A stretch of DNA of 64,000 bases, taken from contig CAMCBV010000003.1 in assembly GCA_945873125.1 (NCBI GenBank), forward strand, positions 40,867 through 104,866, given 5' to 3'. The notes beneath the pieces were generated by a model. It was given only the letters and a program-made list of their open reading frames with translations, was not told where the DNA came from and did no database searches. Position numbers and translations under genes: made by a program. Origin of the DNA: Prosthecobacter debontii (GTDB taxonomy: Bacteria; Verrucomicrobiota; Verrucomicrobiia; Verrucomicrobiales; Akkermansiaceae). This document shows positions 7,226 through 14,621 of this stretch, one piece after another; position 1 is the stretch's first letter; every line of letters begins with the position of its first letter.

Positions 7226-8812
7226 TCAGCGTTCTTCAATTTGTTGGATCGCGCGCTTGGCGAGCAAGCTGACCTCGGGATCTGCATCGCCGAGGGCTTT
7301 GCGAAGAAGAGGAAGACTTGACCCGGTTCCAACCTCACCAAGCATTTTGATCGCCGCCCTGCGCAGGGGCGGTTGTGCGGAGTTGATTCGTTCAAGCACG
7401 TGGGCTTCGATAGGGGGGCCGAATTTTACCAGTTCCTTGTCCCAGATCACCGTGTTCTTCTCCCAAATGGAAACCATGGTTGGAATGGCTTGGGGGTCCT
7501 TGTGATCCGCAACCAACCTCACCAGATGCTCGGGCGGTGAAATTTCCTCTAAAGCATAGGATTCCAAGGTTTTGAGGCCGGCTTCCGCAGCAGGACCCGG
7601 GTCATCGGTCCACTTGAGGAGAGCACGGGCAATGGAGCCATGAAAGGTGATGCCCGGTTTTTGGAGAAGTTTGATCAAGACGCCGCTGATGTCGCTTCGC
7701 AAGAGTGTGGCATCCGAATCGGCAAGTCGTTCGACGGCTTCTTTGATTCGTTCGGGATCGATGCTTTCAAGTTCGCGGCGGTTGAGTTCGTAAAATGCGG
7801 GATGCGATCGATCGTTGAGTTTTTCAGTGGATCCGGCGACGAAAAGCCCATTATCGACCTGAACGACCATCAAATCTATTTCGGGATGGGTTTCTGTGAC
7901 TTTTCCCAAGGTTCCGGCGACTTGTGCGACTTGATCGAAGTCCATGTCGGTTTCTGTCAGAACCAAGAGGTGGTTTTTATCATTCCGAGGGTAAGGATGG
8001 GAAGATTCTCCTGCCAGAGTTTCAAGTACGAGGTAATCCCTCGCCGTGAGCTTGTTGCGGTCCAGTATGCCAGCGAGGTAGATGCCGTATGCCTTTTTGT
8101 TGAGTTTGCTAGATTTAAGCCGAGCCTGTTCATTTTCCAGAGGCTGTGTCAGGAAGCGTGCGCGCAAGGCTCGGGTAGGGTCCGCGGCCGTATTGTTAGA
8201 TAGCCTAGGATCAGATTCGGCTGGTATGCCGTAATTTTTACCAGTTTTCAGGGGACCTTGCTTCACGAAGATGGGAATGGCAAATACGCCTGCGGCAAGC
8301 AGCAGGCCGAAGAAGCTCGCTTTCAATTTGGCTCGTGGATTGGCATACCGCAAAAATACCAAGCCAAGCAGGGAGGTGAAGCCGCTGACGATTAATTTTT
8401 TTTCAAACGCCATACCTCCGAAGGGGGAGTCCGGCTTGGAGGAGATGAAGAGCAGCAGGGCACCAAAGAGCATGATCGAGACGCCGAAAATCCCCGCGAT
8501 GACACGTTGGGGTGATGCCGGGCCAATGGGTTCGGAATGATTGGGCTCCGTGTAATTGATAGTCTGAATGTCTTTGGGCGTGCTACCCGAATCAATGGGA
8601 ATGCGGCGGAATTGATTGATCTCCGTTTCTTTTTTTTCTCCAGGGTAAACTTTTTTGGAATGCATCACCACCTCCTCAGTGATGCGGAATTGAGTATCAC
8701 ATCCGCCACATTCGACGATCCGGTTCATGAGCACTGGAGCTACTGAAAAACGTAACCGACAGCTCGGGCAACGAATGCCCAACGTTTCCGAATCTGTTTT
8801 GTCCTCATCCAT
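7226..8812 (-). CDS. Membrane protein with N-terminal zinc ribbon and C-terminal HEAT repeats
   Basis: 528 residues. The N-terminus has a double CxxC zinc ribbon (Cys15/18 and Cys35/38) of the kind found in MJ0042-like or regulator proteins. Three hydrophobic helices follow (about residues 103-124, 138-157 and 165-183). The remainder is soluble and ends with helical repeats, the last being RRAAIKMLGEVGTGSSLPLLRKAL, a clear HEAT/PBS-lyase-like unit. A middle segment contains VVQVDNGLFVAGSTEKL and many charged residues. I cannot assign a function; similar zinc-ribbon/TM/HEAT assemblies occur in Planctomycetes and Verrucomicrobia. It stands alone, with a divergent AT-rich gap at its 5' end. Confidence 0.72.
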   Translation of the reverse strand: MDEDKTDSETLGIRCPSCRLRFSVAPVLMNRIVECGGCDTQFRITEEVVMHSKKVYPGEKKETEINQFRRIPIDSGSTPKDIQTINYTEPNHSEPIGPASPQRVIAGIFGVSIMLFGALLLFISSKPDSPFGGMAFEKKLIVSGFTSLLGLVFLRYANPRAKLKASFFGLLLAAGVFAIPIFVKQGPLKTGKNYGIPAESDPRLSNNTAADPTRALRARFLTQPLENEQARLKSSKLNKKAYGIYLAGILDRNKLTARDYLVLETLAGESSHPYPRNDKNHLLVLTETDMDFDQVAQVAGTLGKVTETHPEIDLMVVQVDNGLFVAGSTEKLNDRSHPAFYELNRRELESIDPERIKEAVERLADSDATLLRSDISGVLIKLLQKPGITFHGSIARALLKWTDDPGPAAEAGLKTLESYALEEISPPEHLVRLVADHKDPQAIPTMVSIWEKNTVIWDKELVKFGPPIEAHVLERINSAQPPLRRAAIKMLGEVGTGSSLPLLRKALGDADPEVSLLAKRAIQQIEER

Positions 8813-8892
8813 CTATCGGCAAAATTGGCTCATATGCCTGAGAATTGCAACCCTGCGGAATAAAAGTCATTTTAATTAAGTTAACTTGGATA

Positions 8893-8920
8893 TTGAGGAA
8901 GTTTAAATTCTTTGTTAAAT
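8893..8920 (+). promoter_or_regulatory. Candidate promoter upstream of the small gene and lpxA
   Basis: TTGAGG at 8893-8898, 16-base spacer, TTAAAT at 8915-8920, ending 25 bases before the ATG at 8946. Same style of boxes as the candidates at 1218 and 4036. Confidence 0.4.
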
Positions 8921-8945
8921 TTCATTCGCCTCAAATTGAAACTCC

Positions 8946-9164
8946 ATGACTGTTCCTCCGATCGATTCACTGCAAAAACTTTCTGAAAAATGCCGACTTC
9001 GTCACGAAGGTTTCATCGATGAGGCGCTGGTTCGTGAAATGGTCATGGGAAATACGATTGAAAGCCAGCGGACCTCTCGCGAGCATGTGGCAATTTCTTC
9101 AAGCGAGGACGATTATGCGGGCTGGGACCTGCCGGCAAATACCTCATTGGGTCGGGCGGCCTGA
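8946..9164 (+). CDS. Possible small protein of unknown function (72 aa)
   Basis: A 72-residue frame starting with ATG 26 bases after a plausible -10 box. The composition looks protein-like: an amphipathic, charged N-terminal half (DSLQKLSEKCRLRHEGFIDEALVREMV) and an acidic C-terminal half. There is no transmembrane segment or signal peptide and I recognise no family. It is the only credible reading in this gap and precedes lpxA by 68 bases, so the two could share a transcript. Without homologues it could still be chance. Confidence 0.4.
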   Translation: MTVPPIDSLQKLSEKCRLRHEGFIDEALVREMVMGNTIESQRTSREHVAISSSEDDYAGWDLPANTSLGRAA

Positions 9165-9232
9165 GAGTCCGATTCGAATTGTGTGTCAAATTTGGCTCGT
9201 CACACGCGGCCGATTGATTTGAAACTCCCCAA

Positions 9233-10006
9233 GTGATTCATCCTACCGCTATCATTTCGCCAAAGGCAGAGCTTGGAAAAAATGTCCGGGTCGGCCCCTA
9301 CTGCGTCATCGGCGCCAATGTCACGCTTGGCGATGATTGCGTGCTCCACAGCCATGTGGTGTTGGAGGGGGTCTCGACTTTTGGCAAACAGAACGAGTTT
9401 TTTCCTTTCGCCATGGTGGGCGGGAAGACTCAAGATTTGAAATACATCGGCGAGCCGACCGCGCTTGAAGTAGGGGATCACAATGTCTTCCGTGAAAACT
9501 GCACGGTACATCGCGGCACCCATGAGGAACTGCCGACCCGCATCGGCTCTCACAATTTGTTTCTCTGCTACTCGCACATTGCGCATGATTGCCAGCTCGG
9601 CAATCACATCATTCTTTCTAACAATGGGAGCCTCGCCGGTCATTGCGTGGTCGGGGATCATGCGATTGTTTCCGGCCTCGCCGCTGCCCATCAGTTTTGC
9701 CGTATCGGGGAACATTCCATCATCGGCGGACTGTCAAAAATCGTGCAGGACGTGCCGCCATTTATGATCATCGATGGCAATCCCGCCGCGACTCGCGGAC
9801 TGAACTTGGTCGGCCTGCAACGCCGTGGATTTTCCGAGGATGATATCCGGGATCTGAAATCCGCTTACAAACGCCTTTTCCTGAAGAAGGATATCAGCCT
9901 TGCCAACGGAGTCAGCTCGTTGAAAGCCACCGCTGCCGCATCAAATCCACACGTCGAGCATCTCATACAATTTGTAGAGAACTCGCAGCGTGGGGTGACG
10001 CGTTGA
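9233..10006 (+). CDS. lpxA: Acyl-[ACP]-UDP-N-acetylglucosamine O-acyltransferase
   Basis: First step of lipid A synthesis: transfers a 3-hydroxyacyl chain from ACP to UDP-GlcNAc in the cytosol. The protein (257 residues) is a left-handed beta helix made of hexapeptide repeats (IISPKAELGKNVRVGPYCVIG onward), with the catalytic His in YSHIAHDCQLG and the conserved helical C-terminal part (NLVGLQRRGFSEDDI). It starts with GTG at 9233. The other lpx genes are not beside it. The gene runs head-on into the FAD oxidoreductase gene: the two stop codons are separated by a single base, leaving no room for separate terminators. Confidence 0.95.
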   Translation: MIHPTAIISPKAELGKNVRVGPYCVIGANVTLGDDCVLHSHVVLEGVSTFGKQNEFFPFAMVGGKTQDLKYIGEPTALEVGDHNVFRENCTVHRGTHEELPTRIGSHNLFLCYSHIAHDCQLGNHIILSNNGSLAGHCVVGDHAIVSGLAAAHQFCRIGEHSIIGGLSKIVQDVPPFMIIDGNPAATRGLNLVGLQRRGFSEDDIRDLKSAYKRLFLKKDISLANGVSSLKATAAASNPHVEHLIQFVENSQRGVTR

Positions 10007-10007
10007 T

Positions 10008-11612
10008 CTAGGGGTTGAGAACCTGCTTCGCGGCTAACAGCTTTTCCCTGAGAATGGGATAATCCAGATCCTGCACGCTGGTGTTTTTATCCAGTGCCAA
10101 ACCAGCAGCGATGGCAGCGCTTTGTGAAAGAACCATGAACACGGGCTCCATACGCATCGATCCGTGGGCAACGTGTGAGGCGGAAAAACAGATAGGGGAG
10201 AACAGGTTTTCGCACTCACCTTTTTTCGGAATGATGGATCGGTACGAGATACCGTAAGGCTTTGGCGGCACACGCCAGATGACCCCTTCGTTTTGGGCGT
10301 GGCCGGATTCCGTCACAAAATGCTGCACGCAATGCGAATCCATACCGAACGATCCCAACCCAATCGGATCCGGCGCGCGGCGTTTGCCTTCGCATTCGTG
10401 TTGGGTCATGACGTAGTCGCCGATCATGCGCCTTGCCTCACGAATGTAAATCATCCATGGCCAGCCGCCGTTGTCGGTGAACTCATCCTTCGAAAGGCCG
10501 TATTGCGAGGCTTGTTTGCGGATCGCTTCTGGCACGCGTGGGTTGTTAGACAAGGTCCACAGGAAGCCGCGAATATAAGTTTGATGCGCCTTCTCGATCT
10601 CGATGCGTTTTTCGTAACTCGCTTGCGGATACTCCCAGTTTCCTCCCGCAAGGTCAGAACCCACGGCGTGCATGTTGTTCCAATCCACCTTTGAGCCTGT
10701 CCCCGAAAGCGGCTCGATGAGCGCGGGCATTCTCAGATCTCCCGCTTCGAAATTTCGCAACAGTAACTCATGGTCCAGCTCCTTGTAGCCCTCGGGTTTT
10801 TCGATGGGGATGTGGAGCTTCGGATCGGTCGTCAGACAAACACGGTAGTTGTATGCTTGGATTTTTTTATCACCATGGCCGTTGGTTAGATTTTCGATTT
10901 TATGAATTTTCGGAAGCAACCCGCTTTCAGGCTTTCCGGGAGTGATGTAGGGATCGACCTGTTTGATAAAATGATCTTTGTCTCTCTGCGTGTAGTGAAG
11001 ACGCGGTTTGGTGTCGCCGCGGCGCACGCCCGCCATGTCTTCGTTGTATTGGCTTTCCGGCTCGCGACCCACGGTGTGGCTTACGCCAGCAGCAGCCATG
11101 AGATCGCCGACGTAACTCGCATCGATAAACATTTTCGCACGGTAGGTTTTTCCACTCAAGGTGGTGATCGCCTCAATTTTTTTGCCATTCATCTTCACGC
11201 CTTTGCCGAGCGCGCGGTCGAGTCGTTCGTTATAAACGACATCGACCCCAGCATCTGAGATCATTTTTTTGAAAACCTGCAACCCGACCTTTGGCTCGAA
11301 GCTGCGCACGTATTTCTCACCGTAAGCGGCGGCGATCGCGTCGTAGAATTCGGATGCGATACCGCCAAACGTGTTGCGTTTGCCAAGAAAATCTGTCGCG
11401 CCGAGACCGCTGGAACTCATGCCGCCAGGAAATGAAGTGGGATTCAGCCAGATCACCGAGCGACCCTCGCGTTTCGCAGAAACCGCCGCTACCGCCGCGC
11501 CTGAGGAGTCACCGTAGACGACAAGATCATAGATTTGCTCTTCAGCTTTGGAGGTGGAGGTGAAAATCAAAGCTGCAGCGAGTGAGAGGAAAAGTGGCTT
11601 TAATGAAGTCAT
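10008..11612 (-). CDS. Secreted FAD-dependent oxidoreductase (FAD_oxidored family)
   Basis: About 534 residues. A signal peptide (MTSLKPLFLSLAAALIFTST, cut near SKAEE) is followed by the dinucleotide-binding strand DLVVYGDSSGAAVAAV, a GxSSG form of the Rossmann glycine motif, then NPTSFPGGMSSSGLGATD and FIDASYVGDLMAAAGV, both typical of PF12831-type proteins. These flavoproteins are abundant in Verrucomicrobia and Planctomycetes next to glycan-degrading genes; their substrates are mostly unknown, sugar oxidation being one suggestion. The start at ATG 11612 gives a perfect signal peptide; the open frame upstream of it runs into the palindromic repeat at 11652. It converges on lpxA with a one-base gap. 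Confidence 0.85.
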   Translation of the reverse strand: MTSLKPLFLSLAAALIFTSTSKAEEQIYDLVVYGDSSGAAVAAVSAKREGRSVIWLNPTSFPGGMSSSGLGATDFLGKRNTFGGIASEFYDAIAAAYGEKYVRSFEPKVGLQVFKKMISDAGVDVVYNERLDRALGKGVKMNGKKIEAITTLSGKTYRAKMFIDASYVGDLMAAAGVSHTVGREPESQYNEDMAGVRRGDTKPRLHYTQRDKDHFIKQVDPYITPGKPESGLLPKIHKIENLTNGHGDKKIQAYNYRVCLTTDPKLHIPIEKPEGYKELDHELLLRNFEAGDLRMPALIEPLSGTGSKVDWNNMHAVGSDLAGGNWEYPQASYEKRIEIEKAHQTYIRGFLWTLSNNPRVPEAIRKQASQYGLSKDEFTDNGGWPWMIYIREARRMIGDYVMTQHECEGKRRAPDPIGLGSFGMDSHCVQHFVTESGHAQNEGVIWRVPPKPYGISYRSIIPKKGECENLFSPICFSASHVAHGSMRMEPVFMVLSQSAAIAAGLALDKNTSVQDLDYPILREKLLAAKQVLNP

Positions 11613-11651
11613 CGGCGGTAATACGCGATGGATGGAGCGGATTTTCCAAAA

Positions 11652-11746
11652 GAAAGGAACCGCGATTTCCAATCGCGACCTCGTAAGCGAAATGTCTACG
11701 GCCATCGTGGCGGTTGCAGTCGCGATTGGAAATCGCGGTTCCTTTC
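11652..11746. repeat. Palindromic repeat element, copy 1 (28-bp inverted arms)
   Basis: The left arm 11652-11679 is the exact reverse complement of the right arm 11719-11746, with 39 bases between them. Part of the arm reads GGAACCGCGATTTCCAATCG. The element ends 5 bases from the stop codon of the PIN toxin gene. A second copy in the same orientation is at 12501-12645. Confidence 0.85.
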
Positions 11747-11750
11747 CAAA

Positions 11751-12185
11751 TTAAAATGGGTTCAGCGGATTGTGATAATTCAGTCCGGGAAAACGCAGGA
11801 AATCGGTATCATTGCTGTGAAGTGCGGCTTTCTCTTGTTTGGCTAAGGAGGCGATCTGCGCATCGGTTGTTAGATTTCCTGCCGTACCAAGTTGGTTTAG
11901 CAGACCGAGCACATCGGATACATATTGAGGTGATGGCTCAATCACGCGTACGTGGGGCTGTTTAAGCCATGTTTCCACCCTGGCACTCGCTTCCGCGATG
12001 GTGAGAGGGGTTTGGAAAACTTTGGGATGCGTGGAGAGTCGGACGAATCCGAAAATTACCACAGTGGCCAAGCCGATTTCCTCGCTTCCTAACATGCAAT
12101 CTTTCCACCAAGTCGCTGCTTTTTGATGCTGCGGCGAGCTGGAGTCGTAGGCGTAAATCAGCAGATTGATGTCGGGAACGATCAT
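11751..12185 (-). CDS. PIN-domain ribonuclease toxin (VapC type)
   Basis: 144 residues forming a single PIN domain. MIVPDINLLIYAYD carries the first catalytic Asp (Asp5), an acidic residue follows in the middle helix region, TTDAQIAS gives the third acidic site and SNDTDFLRF the fourth. In this family the acidic cluster holds Mg2+ and cuts specific RNAs, often tRNA or rRNA. The start codon overlaps the stop of the upstream antitoxin gene by 4 bases, the usual arrangement for a cotranscribed toxin-antitoxin pair. The target RNA cannot be guessed from sequence. Confidence 0.87.
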   Translation of the reverse strand: MIVPDINLLIYAYDSSSPQHQKAATWWKDCMLGSEEIGLATVVIFGFVRLSTHPKVFQTPLTIAEASARVETWLKQPHVRVIEPSPQYVSDVLGLLNQLGTAGNLTTDAQIASLAKQEKAALHSNDTDFLRFPGLNYHNPLNPF

Positions 12186-12454
12186 TGAGAAGGGGGGGAG
12201 GATTGTTTGGAAAGGAACGTTTCCGCCTCAAGATCATCCAAGAGCGTGTTTAGTTTTCCGCCATCGATCCCTGCTCGGAGGCCCATGGGTTTCGCTTCGA
12301 TCACAAAATCCCTCTGCGCGGTTGGTTCATTGACACGACTCAAACCCAGGCGCACCGCATCATTAAGCGTTTCCTTGAAACTTTTGCGCGTCCGGCGTGC
12401 ATAATCATCGAGCATGCGTGCCACATCAGGCTCTAGGGTGACGGTGGTTCTCAT
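12182..12454 (-). CDS. Ribbon-helix-helix antitoxin (VapB type)
   Basis: 90 residues. The N-terminus MRTTVTLEPDVARMLDDYARRTRKSFKET has the ribbon (TTVTLEPD) followed by two helices of an RHH DNA-binding fold; the C-terminal half (about residues 45-90) would wrap the toxin. RHH antitoxins normally bind their own promoter, so autoregulation together with the toxin is expected. The pair sits between two copies of one palindromic repeat, with the upstream copy starting 46 bases before this start codon. Confidence 0.85.
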   Translation of the reverse strand: MRTTVTLEPDVARMLDDYARRTRKSFKETLNDAVRLGLSRVNEPTAQRDFVIEAKPMGLRAGIDGGKLNTLLDDLEAETFLSKQSSPPSQ

Positions 12455-12500
12455 TTAGACATCATGATGCTTAAAAAATTGCTGTCAAGATGCTACTTAG

Positions 12501-12645
12501 GAAAGGACCAGCGATTTTCAATCGCGACCTCGTAAGCGAAATATCTACGGGCATCGCGCCGGTTGCAGTCGCGATTGGAATTGCCGACATGCTGGAGGAA
12601 AAAGGTCGGCTATCTCCGCTGCGCTTCGATTCGCGGTTCCTTTCC
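12501..12645. repeat. Palindromic repeat element, copy 2 (with an internal insertion)
   Basis: Same orientation and order as copy 1: the left arm, the loop containing ACCTCGTAAGCGAAAT, then GTCGCGATTGGAA. The right arm is split by about 48 extra bases (roughly 12581-12629) that themselves contain a GCCGAC...GTCGGC hairpin, before resuming with TTCGCGGTTCCTTTCC. It ends one base before the stop codon of the rpiB-glyA gene. Confidence 0.8.
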
Positions 12646-12646
12646 A

Positions 12647-14320
12647 TTAGTAAGGCAAGGGGAACGCGCGGTTGAACGCGAACACCTTATCCCTTAGCGC
12701 ATGAAGCTTCTTGATATTCGTATGATCCGCAAGTGCTTCGGCGATGAAGTCGGCGACTTGCTCGACGTCTTTCTCCACCATGCCGCGTGTGGTGACCGCC
12801 GGAGTTCCGATACGGATGCCGGATGGCTTCATCGGGCTGCCGGTGTCGAAGGGGATGCCGTTTTTATTGACCGTGATGCCGGCTTCATCGAGGGCGTGCG
12901 AAGCGTCGGTGCCGTTGAGGTTTTTGTTGCGGAGATCGACGAGCATGACGTGGTTGTCAGTGCCTCCGGAGCAGATGCGGAAACCGTGATGTGTGAGACG
13001 AGCCGAGATGGCTTGGGCGTTTTTCACGACCTGTTGCGAGTAGGTTTTGAACTCCGGCTTAAGCGCCTCACCAAAGCAGGCAGCTTTCGCAGCGATGACG
13101 TGCATGAGCGGGCCGCCTTGAATGCCTGGAAAAACTTGTGAGTCGATTTTTTTCGCAAACTCTTCTTTGCAAAGAATGATTCCGCCGCGAGGCCCGCGCA
13201 GGGATTTGTGCGTGGTCGATGTAACGAAATCTGCGTGAGGGACCGGACTTGGATGAACGCCGGCAGCGACGAGTCCAGCGATGTGTGCCATATCGACAAA
13301 CAGGTAAGCGCCAATCTCACGAGCGAGTTTGCCCATGCGTTCGAAGTCGATGACGCGCGAGTAAGCTGATGCTCCAACAGTGATCAGCGCAGGATTGAGT
13401 GCGCGTGCGGTTTTTTCGAGTTCATCATAGTCGATGCGCTCGTCATCTGGGGAAACGCCGTAGTGAGTGACGTCGTAGAAACGGCCGGAGAAGTTTGCTT
13501 TGTGACCGTGAGTCAGGTGCCCTCCGTGTGCGAGGTCCATGGTGAAAATCTTATCACCCGGCTTCAGCACGGAGAAATAAACCGCGGTGTTGGCTTGTGA
13601 ACCGGAGTGCGGCTGCACGTTGGCGTGATCGGCTCCGAAAAGTTCTTTGGCGCGTTCGATGGCGAGAGTTTCGACGATGTCGACGTATTCGCAGCCGCCA
13701 TACCAACGCTTGCCCGGATATCCCTCAGCGTATTTGTTGGTGAGCAAAGATCCCTGCGCTTCCATCACGGCTGGCGATGCGAAGTTTTCCGAAGCGATCA
13801 ACTCGATGTGATTCCGTTGGCGGTGCTCCTCGCCTACGATGGCCTCATAAAGCGCCGGATCGGTCACCGCAATGCGGCTGCCGGAAGATTTGCAAACGCG
13901 TGCTTCGTGGCGTCCACCTTCAAATTCCGTTGCGAGGAAAGCATCGGCCATTTGCTTGGCGGTCTCGATATCGATATATTTTCCCGAAAGACAAAGTATG
14001 TTCGCATCGTTGTGCTGGCGGGTGGTGACGGATTCTTCCACATCACGGACATTGGCGGCGCGGACGTGACGGAAGCGATTCGCGGCAATCGCCATGCCGA
14101 CTCCTGAAGTGCAGGCAAGGATGCCGAAATCAAATGTGCTGTCTGCAACATTGCGCGCCACAAGATTCGCGAAGTCCGGATAGTCCACCGACTCTTTACC
14201 GTTTGTGCCGAAATCTTCGACCTCATGTCCCGCCGCGCGTAGGTGGGCGACGATGGCATTTTTCATTTCAAAAGCGCCATGATCGGCGCCGACGGCGATG
14301 CGGTAGGTGGATTGGCTCAT
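12647..14320 (-). CDS. Fused ribose-5-phosphate isomerase B / serine hydroxymethyltransferase
   Basis: One 557-residue chain with two complete enzymes. Residues about 1-150 are Rpi[12 protein letters not shown], the [13 protein letters not shown] loop with the catalytic Cys, and [10 protein letters not shown]; the domain ends with [10 protein letters not shown], as free RpiB proteins do. After a linker of about 20 residues comes Gly[14 protein letters not shown], the tract [16 protein letters not shown], and [13 protein letters not shown] with the PLP-binding Lys. RpiB interconverts ribose-5-P and ribulose-5-P; GlyA makes glycine and methylene-THF from serine. Both feed purine synthesis, and rpiB and glyA are neighbours in several bacteria, so a fusion is plausible. 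ATG 14320 is the family-like start. Confidence 0.93.
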   Translation of the reverse strand: MSQSTYRIAVGADHGAFEMKNAIVAHLRAAGHEVEDFGTNGKESVDYPDFANLVARNVADSTFDFGILACTSGVGMAIAANRFRHVRAANVRDVEESVTTRQHNDANILCLSGKYIDIETAKQMADAFLATEFEGGRHEARVCKSSGSRIAVTDPALYEAIVGEEHRQRNHIELIASENFASPAVMEAQGSLLTNKYAEGYPGKRWYGGCEYVDIVETLAIERAKELFGADHANVQPHSGSQANTAVYFSVLKPGDKIFTMDLAHGGHLTHGHKANFSGRFYDVTHYGVSPDDERIDYDELEKTARALNPALITVGASAYSRVIDFERMGKLAREIGAYLFVDMAHIAGLVAAGVHPSPVPHADFVTSTTHKSLRGPRGGIILCKEEFAKKIDSQVFPGIQGGPLMHVIAAKAACFGEALKPEFKTYSQQVVKNAQAISARLTHHGFRICSGGTDNHVMLVDLRNKNLNGTDASHALDEAGITVNKNGIPFDTGSPMKPSGIRIGTPAVTTRGMVEKDVEQVADFIAEALADHTNIKKLHALRDKVFAFNRAFPLPY

Positions 14321-14621
14321 AAGCTTGTTGAGAGACCGGCATTGAACGCTGGGAAGTCTCGCTTGGAAACCGGAAATTTCAGGAAAATCTTCCACTTGTC
14401 AGCCTAGAGACGTATTTTAACGCTGCCAGCCTCACAATTATTGTCGTGGCCACGACAATAATTGTAAGGGCGACGATGAGGGAAAGGTGATTTCGGGGAG
14501 TGTATAGGGTTGATCGAGGCTAAATTTTAAATTTTTAAGTTTTCATTTATTTGTGCTTTCTGCGGGCTGGGGTTCGCGCTTAGAAAGGTCTTCGCATCTT
14601 TAGAAACCCACAAAATTTACC
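14321..14621. other. Divergent control region between rpiB-glyA and the symporter-galK operon
   Basis: 300 bases without a gene. It contains the 32-bp perfect palindrome at 14434-14465 and, nearer the symporter, an AT-rich block around 14520-14550 (TAAATTTTAAATTTTTAAG) that may hold the promoter. I could not place convincing -35/-10 boxes. Confidence 0.55.
14434..14465. promoter_or_regulatory. 32-bp perfect palindrome, probable operator
   Basis: The arm ACAATTATTGTCGTGG (14434-14449) is exactly reverse complementary to 14450-14465 with no spacer; the flanking bases stop matching on both sides. A palindrome with no loop is a poor RNA hairpin and a good binding site for a dimeric or tetrameric regulator. 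It lies about 114 bases upstream of rpiB-glyA and 157 bases upstream of the symporter gene, so either or both could be controlled. Confidence 0.6.

Larger units (their letters stand above)
8813..9232. other. Gap between the HEAT membrane protein and lpxA
   Basis: About 420 bases. The first third is strongly AT-rich (TTAATTAAGTTAAC near 8872) and should carry the promoter for the minus-strand gene and a plus-strand promoter at 8893-8920. A short open frame at 8946-9164 may be a real gene. The last 70 bases before lpxA show nothing I can name. Confidence 0.5.

Noticed and set aside
11613-11705. N-terminal extension of the FAD oxidoreductase
   Set aside because: The extra residues come from the palindromic repeat; the signal peptide starts at 11612.
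11652-12645. CRISPR-like array
   Set aside because: There are only two repeat copies, about 850 bases apart, each with its own internal inverted repeat and a gene pair between them; no spacers and no cas genes.
12647-14320. Two separate genes, rpiB and glyA, with a missed stop
   Set aside because: The frame runs through without a break, the linker is normal protein sequence and no internal start with a ribosome site is evident; kept as a fusion, with assembly error noted as a check.
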